NCBI RefSeq assembly: GCF_008119665.1
Contig: NZ_CP043046.1
Location: 5,828,001 to 5,892,000 of the forward strand
Length of the DNA stretch: 64,000 bases
Source: Pigmentiphaga aceris
GTDB lineage: Bacteria > Pseudomonadota > Gammaproteobacteria > Burkholderiales > Burkholderiaceae_B
Direction of reading: 5' to 3'
Shown here: one piece after another, positions 1 through 7,916 of the stretch
Numbering within the stretch: position 1 is the stretch's first letter
Layout of the letters: each line of letters starts with the position of its first letter
Translations under genes and position numbers: made by a program
Notes under the pieces: model-generated
The model's database searches: none
Told to the model about the DNA's origin: nothing
Seen by the model: the letters and a program-made list of their open reading frames with translations, nothing else

Positions 1-879
1 AATCCATCCCGACGCACGAACATCACGGTCGGCTGGCTATTGCTGCTGCCCTCTGCGGTGCTGCTGGTCGCGTTCACGCACTACCCCGCGCTGGCCACTT
101 TCTGGCATAGCGCGTTTTCCACCCCCAAGGGCATTCGGCCTGCGCGTTTCATTGGTTTCGACCAGTACCGTGCAATGGCAGACGACCCAGTGTTCTGGAC
201 AGCGCTGGTCAACAATCTCTGGTATGCAGCGGGCACCATCGTGCCCGCTATTGCGCTCGCGATGTTGATGGCGCTGTGGGTCAACGGCAAACTCGCTGGC
301 CGTGGTTTTTTGCGGCTGGCCTTCTTCACGCCCACAGTGTTGCCGATGATCGCCGTCGCCAACATCTGGCTGTTCTTCTACACGCCCAGCTACGGGCTGC
401 TGGACCAGATTCGCGGCCTGTTCGGACTGTCCGCCTACAACTGGCTGGGCTCGCCCGACACGGTGTTGTGGTGCCTGATGTTCGTGTCCGTCTGGAAGGA
501 CGCAGGCTTCTTCATGATCTTCTATCTGGCCGCCTTGCAGCAGATGCCGCCAGAGCTGCGCGAAGCCGCCGAACTGGAAGGAGCCAGTCGCTGGCAGATC
601 TTCCGTCGCGTGACTTTCCCGCTGCTGATGCCGACCACGCTGTTCGTGTTTGTGAACGCCGTGGTGAACGCCTTCCGCCTGGTCGATCACATCGTCGTGA
701 TGACGCGTGGCGGGCCGGACAACGCCAGCAACCTGCTGCTGTATTACATCTACGAGACTGGCTTCAAGTTCTGGGATTCGGGCTACGCCGCCGCGCTGAC
801 TGTGGTGCTGCTGATGATCCTGGCGCTGGTCGCGCTGTTGCAGTTCACGGTGCTGGAACGTCGCACCCATTACCAGTAG
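1..879 (+). CDS. Carbohydrate ABC transporter permease, UgpA/MalF type (5' partial)
   Basis: Inner-membrane permease of a CUT1-type importer for sugars, polyols or glycerol phosphates. The frame is open from base 1, so the start codon lies before the window. 292 codons are visible, close to the usual full length of about 290. Several hydrophobic segments alternate with short loops. The cytoplasmic EAA loop that contacts the ATPase is at about 550-625 (EAAELEGASRWQIFRR). It ends six bases before the partner permease, so the two are surely one operon. The ATPase and binding protein are not in view and should be upstream. The substrate cannot be read from the sequence; the convergent mannitol-phosphate gene downstream makes a polyol possible. 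Confidence 0.9.
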   Translation, partial: NPSRRTNITVGWLLLLPSAVLLVAFTHYPALATFWHSAFSTPKGIRPARFIGFDQYRAMADDPVFWTALVNNLWYAAGTIVPAIALAMLMALWVNGKLAGRGFLRLAFFTPTVLPMIAVANIWLFFYTPSYGLLDQIRGLFGLSAYNWLGSPDTVLWCLMFVSVWKDAGFFMIFYLAALQQMPPELREAAELEGASRWQIFRRVTFPLLMPTTLFVFVNAVVNAFRLVDHIVVMTRGGPDNASNLLLYYIYETGFKFWDSGYAAALTVVLLMILALVALLQFTVLERRTHYQ

Positions 880-885
880 GCCACC

Positions 886-1701
886 ATGCAACATTCACGC
901 ACTGATTACTGGCTGAATTCCGCAGGTGCCTGGTTGCTGGGCGTGCTGTGGGTGCTGCCGCTGCTGTATGCGATGTGGAGCGCGTTTCACCCCTCGGAAT
1001 ACTCGGCCAACTTCACCTTGTCCGCGCCCTGGACGCTGGATAACTTCCGCGCTGCGTGGGCGGCTGCACCCTTCCCGCAATATTTTTTGAACACCTTCCT
1101 GCTGGTCACCAGCATCCTGATCGGGCAACTGGTCTTGTGCACCCTGGGTGCCTACGCATTCGCGCGCTTTCCGTTCCCGGGCAGCAATGTGGTGTTCGGT
1201 CTGGTGCTGGTGCAATTGCTGGTCATGCCAGACATCGTCATCGTCGAAAACTACCGCAGCCTGCACTGGCTGGGCATGTCCGACAGCATCGCGGCCATGG
1301 CCTTGCCGTACATGGCATCGGCCTTCGGCATCTTCCTGCTGCGACAGACCTTCAAGAGCTTGCCGCGCGAACTGGAAGAAGCCGCGCGCATCGAAGGTTG
1401 TGGTCCGCTAGGGGTGTTGTGGCGGGTGTATGTGCCGCTGGCCAAGCCGACGTATGTGGCCTATGCGCTGGTGTCGGTCAGCTACCACTGGAACAATTTC
1501 CTGTGGCCGCTGATCGTGTCGAACTCGGTGAACACGCGTCCGCTGACGGTGGGGCTGGCGGTGTTTTCGGGTACCGATCAAGGCATCGACTGGGCGATTA
1601 TCAACGCGGCCACATTGTTCGCAGCCGCGCCTTTGCTGATCGCATTCCTGCTGTTCCAGCGTCAGTTCGTGCAAAGCTTCCTGCGCGCGGGGATTCGATA
1701 A
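886..1701 (+). CDS. Carbohydrate ABC transporter permease, UgpE/MalG type
   Basis: Second permease of the same importer, 271 residues, the usual length for this family. About six membrane segments are visible. The EAA loop lies at about 1370-1440 (EEAARIEGCGPLGVLWR), and the C-terminal half has the family pattern with NNFLWPL. The ATG at 886 follows the preceding stop by six bases, which indicates translational coupling. The stop codon sits inside a strong hairpin (1685-1711), and the next gene is convergent, so the operon ends here. CUT1 transporters pair one MalF-like and one MalG-like permease with a dimeric ATPase and a periplasmic binding protein. Assignment to a named system (ugp, smo, mtl) is not possible from these genes alone. 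Confidence 0.92.
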   Translation: MQHSRTDYWLNSAGAWLLGVLWVLPLLYAMWSAFHPSEYSANFTLSAPWTLDNFRAAWAAAPFPQYFLNTFLLVTSILIGQLVLCTLGAYAFARFPFPGSNVVFGLVLVQLLVMPDIVIVENYRSLHWLGMSDSIAAMALPYMASAFGIFLLRQTFKSLPRELEEAARIEGCGPLGVLWRVYVPLAKPTYVAYALVSVSYHWNNFLWPLIVSNSVNTRPLTVGLAVFSGTDQGIDWAIINAATLFAAAPLLIAFLLFQRQFVQSFLRAGIR

Positions 1702-1711
1702 ATCCCCGCGC
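1685..1711. terminator. Hairpin between convergent genes
   Basis: Perfect 11-bp stem GCGCGGGGATT / AATCCCCGCGC with a five-base loop. It spans the stop codon of the plus-strand permease and lies five bases from the end of the minus-strand gene. There is no U-tract on either side, so it may block or stabilise both 3' ends rather than act as a classical intrinsic terminator. Confidence 0.5.
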
Positions 1712-1716
1712 CACCA

Positions 1717-3888
1717 TCACGCCATTTCGTGTTCGCTGACCGGTGCCAGCGGCCATGCCCAATGCTCGGAAGCCGGGTCCGACAAGTTGGCAAAGTGCGC
1801 GCTGATCCTGCTGATCAAGGCCGCATCCCTGGTCGCGTCCAGGCCTTGATAGACCTTGCCGTTGTACGGCCCCGACCAGGTCAACACGGCCGCGACTGAA
1901 CGATCTTTTTCGTACAGTGCCTTGATGCGTTTGCACTCCTCGTCGTCAGGCGTCAGCAGGCGTACCGCGTACAGAATGCCCAGCGCGATGCCGAACTCCA
2001 GCATCGGGGTAGGAATGTCGCGTTTGGCCGCCAGGTCGATGCTGCCCAGAATGCGTTCCTTGCGCTGAAGCTTGCGCAGTGGGTCGCGCCCGACGCGATT
2101 GCACGGGTCTTTGAACGAAGCCTTGCAGCGCTGGATGAATCGCCCCACGAAGCTGCCGACGTGTGTGGCCAGGCGCGGGCTTTCCAGCAGCATGGCGGGC
2201 TTGATTTCATCGTTGATCAGGCGACGTACCAGCGCATTGACCCGGTCGTCACCCATGCCCTGCCCGATGGTCTGATAACCCAGCAGGCTGGAATACCAGG
2301 CAATGATCGCGTGCGTGCCGTTCAGCAGCTTGTTCTTGATCGCCTGGATCTCTGTGATGTCTGCCACCGTGTGCACCTGGCGCAGACGCTCCAGAATCTT
2401 GCTGCCTTTCTCGGCATACAAAGGCATGTCGGGGCCACTCTGGAACAGGCCCATGTGCAGCTTTTCCAGTGCGTGGGTCAGCCGCGAAGCCTGGCCCAGT
2501 CGGTCGGTAATCAGCTTCACGCTCAAGTCAGCCGGCAAGGCTCGTCCGGCTTCGGCCTTGAGCGCGGCGGGATAACCGTTTGCACCCAGTTCATGCTCGA
2601 AGGCACCGAAGTTGATGCGCACCTGCTTCAACAAGGTCTCGCGTGGAATCTTCGACACGATGCGATTGACCACGGTTTCGGCAAACACCGTCTTCTGCAT
2701 GATCTCGTCGGCCAGCTCGGACGACACCCGCTTCAGCAAGGCGTCGTGTACCTGCTTGCGCACGAAGGCCGCGCCCGACACCTTGTTCAACACCACCAGC
2801 ACGGTCAGCTCGCGTCCATGCCGTTCATGGCGTGCAATCAAGCCTTTGGCGATCACCCCAGCCTGCTGTTTGATGGCAGATTCAGGCAGGCTCAGGCCCA
2901 CGATTTCCGACACGGCATACATATCGCAGATGGCGGCCTCATCGGCGCTGTCGATGATGCGAACGCGGTCGATGGTCTGGTCAAATGCCAGGTCGCCGTA
3001 GTGCACATCGAACTTGCCGAAGGCATTCACCAAGCCACGCAAGGTGGCGTTGCCGGTTACGCCGATGATCTCGGTCGGACGTGTATAGCCGTCCCAGTGG
3101 GAGAAGATCTGCGTGAGGTACCCGCCACCGATGGCACCAAAACCGTGGATACCTGCCACCACATCGTTCAGCGCTTGCGGAAACGGTTCGGTCAGTTCAG
3201 GGACCGGCAGGTTGGGCGTGAATTCCACCAGGTCGGCCAGGAAACCGGTCATGGCTTCGTAGAACCGGAAGGCCTGCAGCTTGATGTACGGCGCGGGTTC
3301 CTTGATGTCGCGGATCAGGATCGGCAAGCCACCGGCCCCGGCTGCAGACAACAAGCCGTTTTCGGAATCTTCGAACATCAGGCACTGCTCGGGCACGCAA
3401 TTCAATTCGCTGGCAGCCGTCAGGAAGATTTCCGGGTGCGGCTTGCCCTGCGTGACTTCGTCACCGCAGACCGTGATGTCGAAGTACTTCATCACGTTGG
3501 CGTTGATCAGGTATTCCTCGGCAATCGCGCGGCGGCTTGATGTCGCCACGGCCATCAGCAAGCCGTTTTTCTTCAGACGTTCAAGCACTTCGCTCAGGCC
3601 ATCTTTCACGGGCACGCCGTGGGTGCGCACGTGCTGCAACTCCAACTCGTCAGCGCGTTTGCGGATCTCGGCATAAGGGTAGGCCTCGCCATAACGCTGC
3701 TTGGCCAGTGCCTCGGCCTTCTTTGCGCTCAGGCCCAAAGAGCCCAGCAAGATGTCTTCGCCGATGGGTTCACCAAAGAGTTCGGTCGACGCCTGTGCCA
3801 GCGTTTTGAACCGGAGTCGTTCGGTGTCGAACATGGTGCCGTCCATATCAAAAATGGCGGCCTGGATCTGTCTCTCTTTAAAAATCAT
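1717..3888 (-). CDS. mtlD: Bifunctional mannitol-1-phosphate dehydrogenase/phosphatase (HAD-MtlD fusion)
   Basis: 723-residue fusion of two enzymes. Residues 1-225 are a HAD phosphatase with motif I DMDGT (D14, D16), motif II T116, motif III K149 in GKPHPE and motif IV ED (173-174). From about residue 240 follows a mannitol/polyol dehydrogenase with a Rossmann loop GFGAIGGG (249-256). The same order is known in Acinetobacter MtlD, where the dehydrogenase reduces fructose-6-phosphate to mannitol-1-phosphate and the HAD domain removes the phosphate, giving mannitol as a compatible solute. This function is inferred here by architecture. The gene lies downstream of an OpuAC-type binding protein on the same strand, which fits osmoprotection. 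The ATG at 3888 is preceded by GGAGGAGAACAC, a strong ribosome site. Confidence 0.85.
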   Translation of the reverse strand: MIFKERQIQAAIFDMDGTMFDTERLRFKTLAQASTELFGEPIGEDILLGSLGLSAKKAEALAKQRYGEAYPYAEIRKRADELELQHVRTHGVPVKDGLSEVLERLKKNGLLMAVATSSRRAIAEEYLINANVMKYFDITVCGDEVTQGKPHPEIFLTAASELNCVPEQCLMFEDSENGLLSAAGAGGLPILIRDIKEPAPYIKLQAFRFYEAMTGFLADLVEFTPNLPVPELTEPFPQALNDVVAGIHGFGAIGGGYLTQIFSHWDGYTRPTEIIGVTGNATLRGLVNAFGKFDVHYGDLAFDQTIDRVRIIDSADEAAICDMYAVSEIVGLSLPESAIKQQAGVIAKGLIARHERHGRELTVLVVLNKVSGAAFVRKQVHDALLKRVSSELADEIMQKTVFAETVVNRIVSKIPRETLLKQVRINFGAFEHELGANGYPAALKAEAGRALPADLSVKLITDRLGQASRLTHALEKLHMGLFQSGPDMPLYAEKGSKILERLRQVHTVADITEIQAIKNKLLNGTHAIIAWYSSLLGYQTIGQGMGDDRVNALVRRLINDEIKPAMLLESPRLATHVGSFVGRFIQRCKASFKDPCNRVGRDPLRKLQRKERILGSIDLAAKRDIPTPMLEFGIALGILYAVRLLTPDDEECKRIKALYEKDRSVAAVLTWSGPYNGKVYQGLDATRDAALISRISAHFANLSDPASEHWAWPLAPVSEHEMA

Positions 3889-3949
3889 ATGTGTTCTCCT
3901 CCCTTTGCTTTCTCAGTCTGCGAACACGAGGCGCGCAGGCTGTTTACAT

Positions 3950-3973
3950 GCACCCGGGCAGAGGCCCGGGTGC
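3950..3973. other. Perfect GC-rich hairpin
   Basis: Arms GCACCCGGGC / GCCCGGGTGC (10 bp) with a four-base loop, between the binding-protein gene and the mtlD fusion on the minus strand. No U-tract follows. It could be an intercistronic stabiliser or a weak terminator. Confidence 0.45.
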
Positions 3974-3984
3974 CTTGTCTCGCA

Positions 3985-4034
3985 TTGGCTTGCTTGGCTT
4001 GGCTTGCTTGGCTTGCTTGGCTTGGCTTGCTTGC
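3985..4034. repeat. Higher-order TTGGC/TTGC simple repeat
   Basis: A 50-bp run made only of the pentamer TTGGC and the tetramer TTGC. The order of units forms a 23-bp block present twice in a row (3985-4007 and 4008-4030), followed by one more TTGC. It lies 17 bases from the stop of the binding-protein gene, in non-coding DNA. Such a tract is prone to slippage. Confidence 0.8.
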
Positions 4035-4050
4035 GGTCTGAACGGCCTGC

Positions 4051-5061
4051 TTACAGCGCGGCTTCGACGCGCTGTGCGACATCCGCAGGCACCCAGGTCT
4101 TCCACACGGCACCATGCGTCTTCAGGAAGTACTTGGGCACATCGGCAAGCTCCGCGTTTTCACGATCCAGCCAGCCCAGCGTGTCGTTGATGGCCGCATC
4201 CGGGATCGACACCTTGGTGAAGAAGGCGGTCAAGGCGGGAGCCTGCTGGGTGAACTGCGTGTTCAAGCCGGTCACGATCGGATTGGGCTTGTAGTCCGTC
4301 GGCGTGGGGCTCGCGCACTCGGGGTCGACCAGGCAGGCATAGGCCTTCTCGTCCAGCGGTGGCATTTCCAGCTTCACCAAGTCGAGTGCGCCCATCAGCG
4401 GCGTGGGCGTCCAGTAGTAGAAGACGATGTCTTTCTTGCGCTTGTACGCCGACGTGATCGCGGCTTTCTGCGCGGCGCTGTTGCCGGGCGCGTACATCAC
4501 GTAGTCCTGATCCAGCTTGAGCGCTTTCATCAGGTTCTCGCTGGATGTTCCGCATACCCAGCCCACCGGGCACCCGTACAAGCGGCCCTTGGCCGGGTCT
4601 TCCGGGTCAACGAACTTGTCTTTGAAGCGGCCCAGGTCCGTGGCTTTCTTCAGTTCCGGATAACGCTCGGCGGTGTAGCGCGGGATGTACCAGCCTTCGC
4701 GGCCGGTGAACACCTGGCCAACTGCCTTGACCTTGCCGTCGGCCAAGGCCTTCTGCCAGACGTCGCCCATCATGTTGACCCAGATTTCGCTGTTCACATC
4801 GACGTCACCGCGTTGCAGCGCGGTCAACATCGGCAACGTCTCGCCAGACTCGACCACCGTCTTGCAGCCGTAGCCCTTTTCCAGAATGAATCGTTCGATA
4901 CCAACCAAGGTCAGATTCGATTCCCAGTTCATGCCGCCAAACCGGACCGGGCGGTCTAGTTCGCACTGAGGATCGGCAGCCTGTGCCGTGGTGTGCAGCC
5001 CTGCGCTCAACGCAAGTGCCATGAAAGTGGTCGAAAGTTTCAGTCTGGAAAGACGATGCAT
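4051..5061 (-). CDS. Glycine betaine/choline/proline-type ABC substrate-binding protein (OpuAC family)
   Basis: Periplasmic binding protein of 336 residues. A signal peptide covers residues 1-28 (positively charged start, hydrophobic core, AQA before the predicted cut). The mature part begins with the family's characteristic NWESN stretch, followed by ETLPMLTALQRGDVDV, the usual QAT-type solute-binding fold. Several Trp and Tyr residues typical of betaine cages are present (GWYIPRY, FYYWTPTPLM). No permease or ATPase gene accompanies it, so it is an orphan component in this window or works with a transporter encoded elsewhere. It is followed on the same strand by the mannitol-1-phosphate gene, consistent with an osmotic role. 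The exact ligand is not determinable. Confidence 0.85.
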   Translation of the reverse strand: MHRLSRLKLSTTFMALALSAGLHTTAQAADPQCELDRPVRFGGMNWESNLTLVGIERFILEKGYGCKTVVESGETLPMLTALQRGDVDVNSEIWVNMMGDVWQKALADGKVKAVGQVFTGREGWYIPRYTAERYPELKKATDLGRFKDKFVDPEDPAKGRLYGCPVGWVCGTSSENLMKALKLDQDYVMYAPGNSAAQKAAITSAYKRKKDIVFYYWTPTPLMGALDLVKLEMPPLDEKAYACLVDPECASPTPTDYKPNPIVTGLNTQFTQQAPALTAFFTKVSIPDAAINDTLGWLDRENAELADVPKYFLKTHGAVWKTWVPADVAQRVEAAL

Positions 5062-5532
5062 CTACGGGGGGTTCCTTGTGTGGGTGTTGATGTGAGCGTG
5101 GATGTGGCGACGACAGTGCTGCACGCACCTGACAGCAGATTCAACCCACCCCGGATCGACACACAATCACGAGCGGAAAACACCGAGCGAGAAGCAGGCC
5201 TGCGCAATGCGAAGGCAAAAGTGCGGAGTGGGTGGGCGACTCGATGTCAGAAAGGTGTTGACCTCACTGACTACAAGTGCCGTCGGACAAGAGCAGCTTT
5301 TTAGGGTAGCCGATAGATTTGTGCAGCGCAAGATAAAAGCTGGATGAAAGCCATTGATGAACGATGCAATCAAGATGGCAGAAATTGCCGATTATCCCGA
5401 TATAACAGGGGAATGGCCGGTTTGATACATGCGTTTTTTGGTCAAGATTTCACTGCATCAAAATTCTGTGATTGCGCTATTATTCATATACGTTTTATAT
5501 ATGTTTCGTATAGCAGTTACAGGTAGGTAGTG
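5062..5532. promoter_or_regulatory. AT-rich divergent intergenic region
   Basis: 471 bases separate the binding-protein gene (minus) from the ParD-like gene (plus). The right half is conspicuously AT-rich compared with its surroundings. At 5487-5512 a dyad TATACG / CGTATA with 14 bases between the arms lies just upstream of the ParD-like start, a plausible autoregulatory operator. A weak promoter could be TTGCGC (5472-5477) with TTATAT (5495-5500). No gene was recognised here. Confidence 0.4.
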
Positions 5533-5796
5533 ATGGGCATCGTCAAGATTTCAGACCTCATGCACGAGAATCTTCGGGTGGTTGGCAACGCACTCAGCCG
5601 CTCGATCAATGCCCAGGCAGAGCACTGGATGCGCATCGGCATGCTGGCGGAATTGCACCCCGAGCTGTCTCATCAGGACATCAGCAAACTGCTGATTCGT
5701 GTCGAACAGGCGGGCGGTTTTGATTTGGCGACGGTAAGTGCGCTGATTGATGCGTCGCCCGCAGCAGCCTCGCAAAACCTGGCCACCCAGCCATGA
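5533..5796 (+). CDS. ParD-like family protein
   Basis: 87-residue protein matching the ParD-like family by its opening (MGIVKISDLMHEN), the central LSRSINAQAEHWMRIGMLAEL and the LSHQDISKLLIR helix; these resemble antitoxin-type ribbon-helix-helix proteins. An ATG at 5533 is preferred over the GTG three bases earlier because AGGTAGG precedes it. It overlaps the methionine aminopeptidase start by four bases (ATGA), so the two are co-translated. A ParD-like gene directly before a type I aminopeptidase is a recurrent pair, with the enzyme sitting where a toxin would be expected. Whether it binds DNA, the peptidase, or both is unknown. Confidence 0.8.
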   Translation: MGIVKISDLMHENLRVVGNALSRSINAQAEHWMRIGMLAELHPELSHQDISKLLIRVEQAGGFDLATVSALIDASPAAASQNLATQP

Positions 5797-6587
5797 TCGC
5801 GGCGGTTCCGCTGCGCACTGCCGCCGAGATCGACAAGTCACGTGCGGCAGGCATGCTGGCCGCAGAGGTGTTGGCCATGATCGCGCCGTTTGTGAAACCC
5901 GGCGTCACCACCGAAGCACTGGACAAGCGCTGCTACGACTACATCGTCGACGTGCTGCAGGCCACGCCCGCCAATATCGGCTACCAAGGCTACGAGAAGA
6001 CCGTGCTGACGTCCGTGAACCATGTGGTGTGCCACGGCATCCCCTCGGCTACCAAAACGCTCAGAGACGGCGATATCGTCAATATCGACGTGGCCTTGAT
6101 CAAGGACGGCTGGTTCGGCGACACGAGCCGCATGTATTTCGCGGGGGAGCCCAGCGTGCTGGCAAGACGCCTGGTCGACACCAGCTTCGAAGCCTTGCGC
6201 GCGGGCATTCGGCAGGTAAAGCCCGGGGCAACACTGGGCGACATCGGTCACGCCATTCAGACCGTTGCCCACCGCGAAGGCTTCAGCGTGGTCCGCGAGT
6301 ACTGCGGTCACGGCATTGGCCAAACTTATCATGACGAGCCCGAAGTGCTGCACTACGGCCGCCCCGGTCAGGGTCTGCGACTGAAGGCAGGCATGATCTT
6401 CACCATAGAGCCGATGATCAACGCCGGCAAACGCGACATCCGGCAGTTGGCCGATGGCTGGACGGTGGTCACCAAGGACCATTCACTGTCGGCGCAGTGG
6501 GAACACATGGTGGTGGTGACCGACACGGGGTTCGAGGTACTGACGCCCTGGCCGGATCAGGATGGGACGTATCCGGCGATTGCGTAA
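5793..6587 (+). CDS. map: Type I methionine aminopeptidase
   Basis: Cytosolic metalloprotease of 264 residues that removes the N-terminal methionine of nascent proteins. All five metal ligands of the pita-bread fold are visible: D99 (VNIDVALIKDG), D110 (GDTSRMY), H173 (CGHGIGQTYHDEP), E206 (TIEPM) and E237 (QWEHMVVV); H81 is the substrate-binding histidine. Length and motifs are those of an active enzyme. Its coupling to a ParD-like gene and its separation from rpsB, where the housekeeping copy often sits, suggest a second paralogue, but the rest of the genome is not visible. No terminator with a U-tract follows; a hairpin lies at 6659-6688. Confidence 0.93.
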   Translation: MIAAVPLRTAAEIDKSRAAGMLAAEVLAMIAPFVKPGVTTEALDKRCYDYIVDVLQATPANIGYQGYEKTVLTSVNHVVCHGIPSATKTLRDGDIVNIDVALIKDGWFGDTSRMYFAGEPSVLARRLVDTSFEALRAGIRQVKPGATLGDIGHAIQTVAHREGFSVVREYCGHGIGQTYHDEPEVLHYGRPGQGLRLKAGMIFTIEPMINAGKRDIRQLADGWTVVTKDHSLSAQWEHMVVVTDTGFEVLTPWPDQDGTYPAIA

Positions 6588-6658
6588 GGTCTACCGCTGG
6601 AGGCTGATGGATGCGAGCACAGGTGATGTGATGAGCGGGGCAGTGATCCGTCGTCAAG

Positions 6659-6688
6659 GGGCCGTGAGCCCTTATCTGGTCACGGCCC
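6659..6688. other. Inverted repeat between convergent genes
   Basis: GGGCCGTGA and TCACGGCCC pair perfectly around a 12-base loop, between map (plus) and the GFA gene (minus). Without a U-tract it may still limit read-through in both directions. Confidence 0.4.
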
Positions 6689-6753
6689 ATCAGATGACCA
6701 CGAATGAGCACGACCCATCAGCACGCACGCGCCAATAGCCTTGCGGCTGCCTC

Positions 6754-7155
6754 TCAGGGCGCTGCGCCAGGAAACTGCGGCAGATCGTCTGCGATCGTGT
6801 GCCAAGCCGCTTTGCTGGCAGTATGCACATGCATCTGCGGCCGCAGCTCAGGATCGTCATCAAGCAGCCCAAGCGGCAAACCATAGACGTCGGGATAGTC
6901 GTCGAAACGACTCAGCACTGGCGAACCGCAGACCTTGCAAAAGACGCGATACGTGCCTGGTGAAGACGCGTAGAACGTAAGCAAGGCCTCGCCTTCAAGC
7001 AAGTGGAAGTCTTTCACCGCAACGCCGGCCCGTGCTCGAAAGGCAGATCCCTGCGCCTTCTGGCACATGGTGCAATGGCAATACAGCGCACCAGTAAGCG
7101 GCCCGCGAACTTCGTAGCGTATGCCGCCGCACAGGCAGCTTCCTTTTATTGTCAT
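6754..7155 (-). CDS. GFA/CENP-V family zinc-binding protein
   Basis: 133 residues with the GFA fold. Conserved cysteines are at C7 and C9 (GSCLCGG), C26, C28 and C31 (YCHCTMCQKAQGSAFRA) and C73 and C76 (VFCKVCGSPV), the two zinc sites of the family. The founding member was described as a glutathione-dependent formaldehyde-activating enzyme, but most homologues have no proven reaction, so a catalytic name would be overstated. It is a single gene, convergent with map and located just beyond the terminator of the alpha operon. The ATG at 7155 lacks a strong ribosome site. Confidence 0.88.
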   Translation of the reverse strand: MTIKGSCLCGGIRYEVRGPLTGALYCHCTMCQKAQGSAFRARAGVAVKDFHLLEGEALLTFYASSPGTYRVFCKVCGSPVLSRFDDYPDVYGLPLGLLDDDPELRPQMHVHTASKAAWHTIADDLPQFPGAAP

Positions 7156-7220
7156 GTTCGGCCTCGCTTTCGAATCGACTGTTGAACGTCCAGACTGTTG
7201 AGCTTCAGTTTCCCATGCCG

Positions 7221-7253
7221 GAAATAGAAAAAGCCCCCGTCTCCGAGGGCTTT
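7221..7253 (-). terminator. Intrinsic terminator of the alpha operon
   Basis: On the minus strand AAAGCCC and GGGCTTT form a stem around a ten-base loop and are followed by TTTTTCTATTTC. It lies 60 bases after the rplQ stop, ending the long ribosomal-protein series. Confidence 0.85.
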
Positions 7254-7312
7254 CATCTTGTCTTGCCTGCCGCTACGCGCCTTGGCGCGACTGCGGCATC
7301 TTTTGCGACAGC

Positions 7313-7708
7313 TTACTCAGCGTCGACAGCCGATTCAGCATCGGTTTCTTCAGCGCGGTCGGTCAGCGCGATGTAGCACATCGGTGCGTTGTCGCCTTGG
7401 CGGAAGCCGGCCTTCAGGATGCGGGTGTAGCCGCCCGGACGGGCTGCGAAACGCGGGCCGATTTCGGCGAACAGCTTCACGACCAGATCGCGGTCGCGCA
7501 GACGGGCGAATGCCAGACGCTTGTTGGCAACCGAGTCAACCTTGGCCAGGGTGATCAGCGGCTCGACGATGCGGCGCAGTTCCTTGGCCTTCGGCACGGT
7601 GGTCTTGATGACTTCATGGGTCAGCAGAGCGACCGACATGTTGCGGAACAAAGCCTGACGATGGCTGCTGGTGCGATTGAGCTTACGGAGACCGTGACGG
7701 TGACGCAT
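7313..7708 (-). CDS. rplQ: 50S ribosomal protein L17
   Basis: 131 residues beginning [19 protein letters not shown], the invariant L17 opening. L17 binds 23S rRNA near the exit-tunnel side of the large subunit. The tail is acidic and longer than in E. coli. It is the last gene of the alpha operon, 208 bases after rpoA, a larger gap than usual, and is followed by an intrinsic terminator. No separate promoter was recognised in the gap. Confidence 0.98.
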   Translation of the reverse strand: MRHRHGLRKLNRTSSHRQALFRNMSVALLTHEVIKTTVPKAKELRRIVEPLITLAKVDSVANKRLAFARLRDRDLVVKLFAEIGPRFAARPGGYTRILKAGFRQGDNAPMCYIALTDRAEETDAESAVDAE

Positions 7709-7916
7709 GGCAAATCCTTTACTGTGAATCTAATGAATGACAGCCAATATGGCTGCCGAGGGTCCAGCTCTTCGATCGACGCTGAAATAAAAGCGTCGCG
7801 GGCCGGTAATCGAGGGGTGCGAGGATACCATCCCCGCCCCGTCTTGCGGGTGCCACGCAATCAAACGCGGCACCGGTACGACAACTTTCTGACTTGCGGC
7901 TGGCGCAAGCGTCCTA

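Noticed and set aside
2161..3540. Long plus-strand open frame opposite the mannitol-1-phosphate gene
   Set aside because: The minus-strand protein has complete catalytic motifs over the same stretch; the opposite frame has low-complexity composition and no start signal.
3985..4034. Possible CRISPR-like repeat
   Set aside because: There are no spacers; the run is a continuous simple repeat.
3885..4294. Small frames through the TTGGC/TTGC repeat coding Leu/Ala/Trp- or Ala/Ser/Gln-rich peptides
   Set aside because: The composition comes from the repeat itself; no ribosome site and no homology is apparent.
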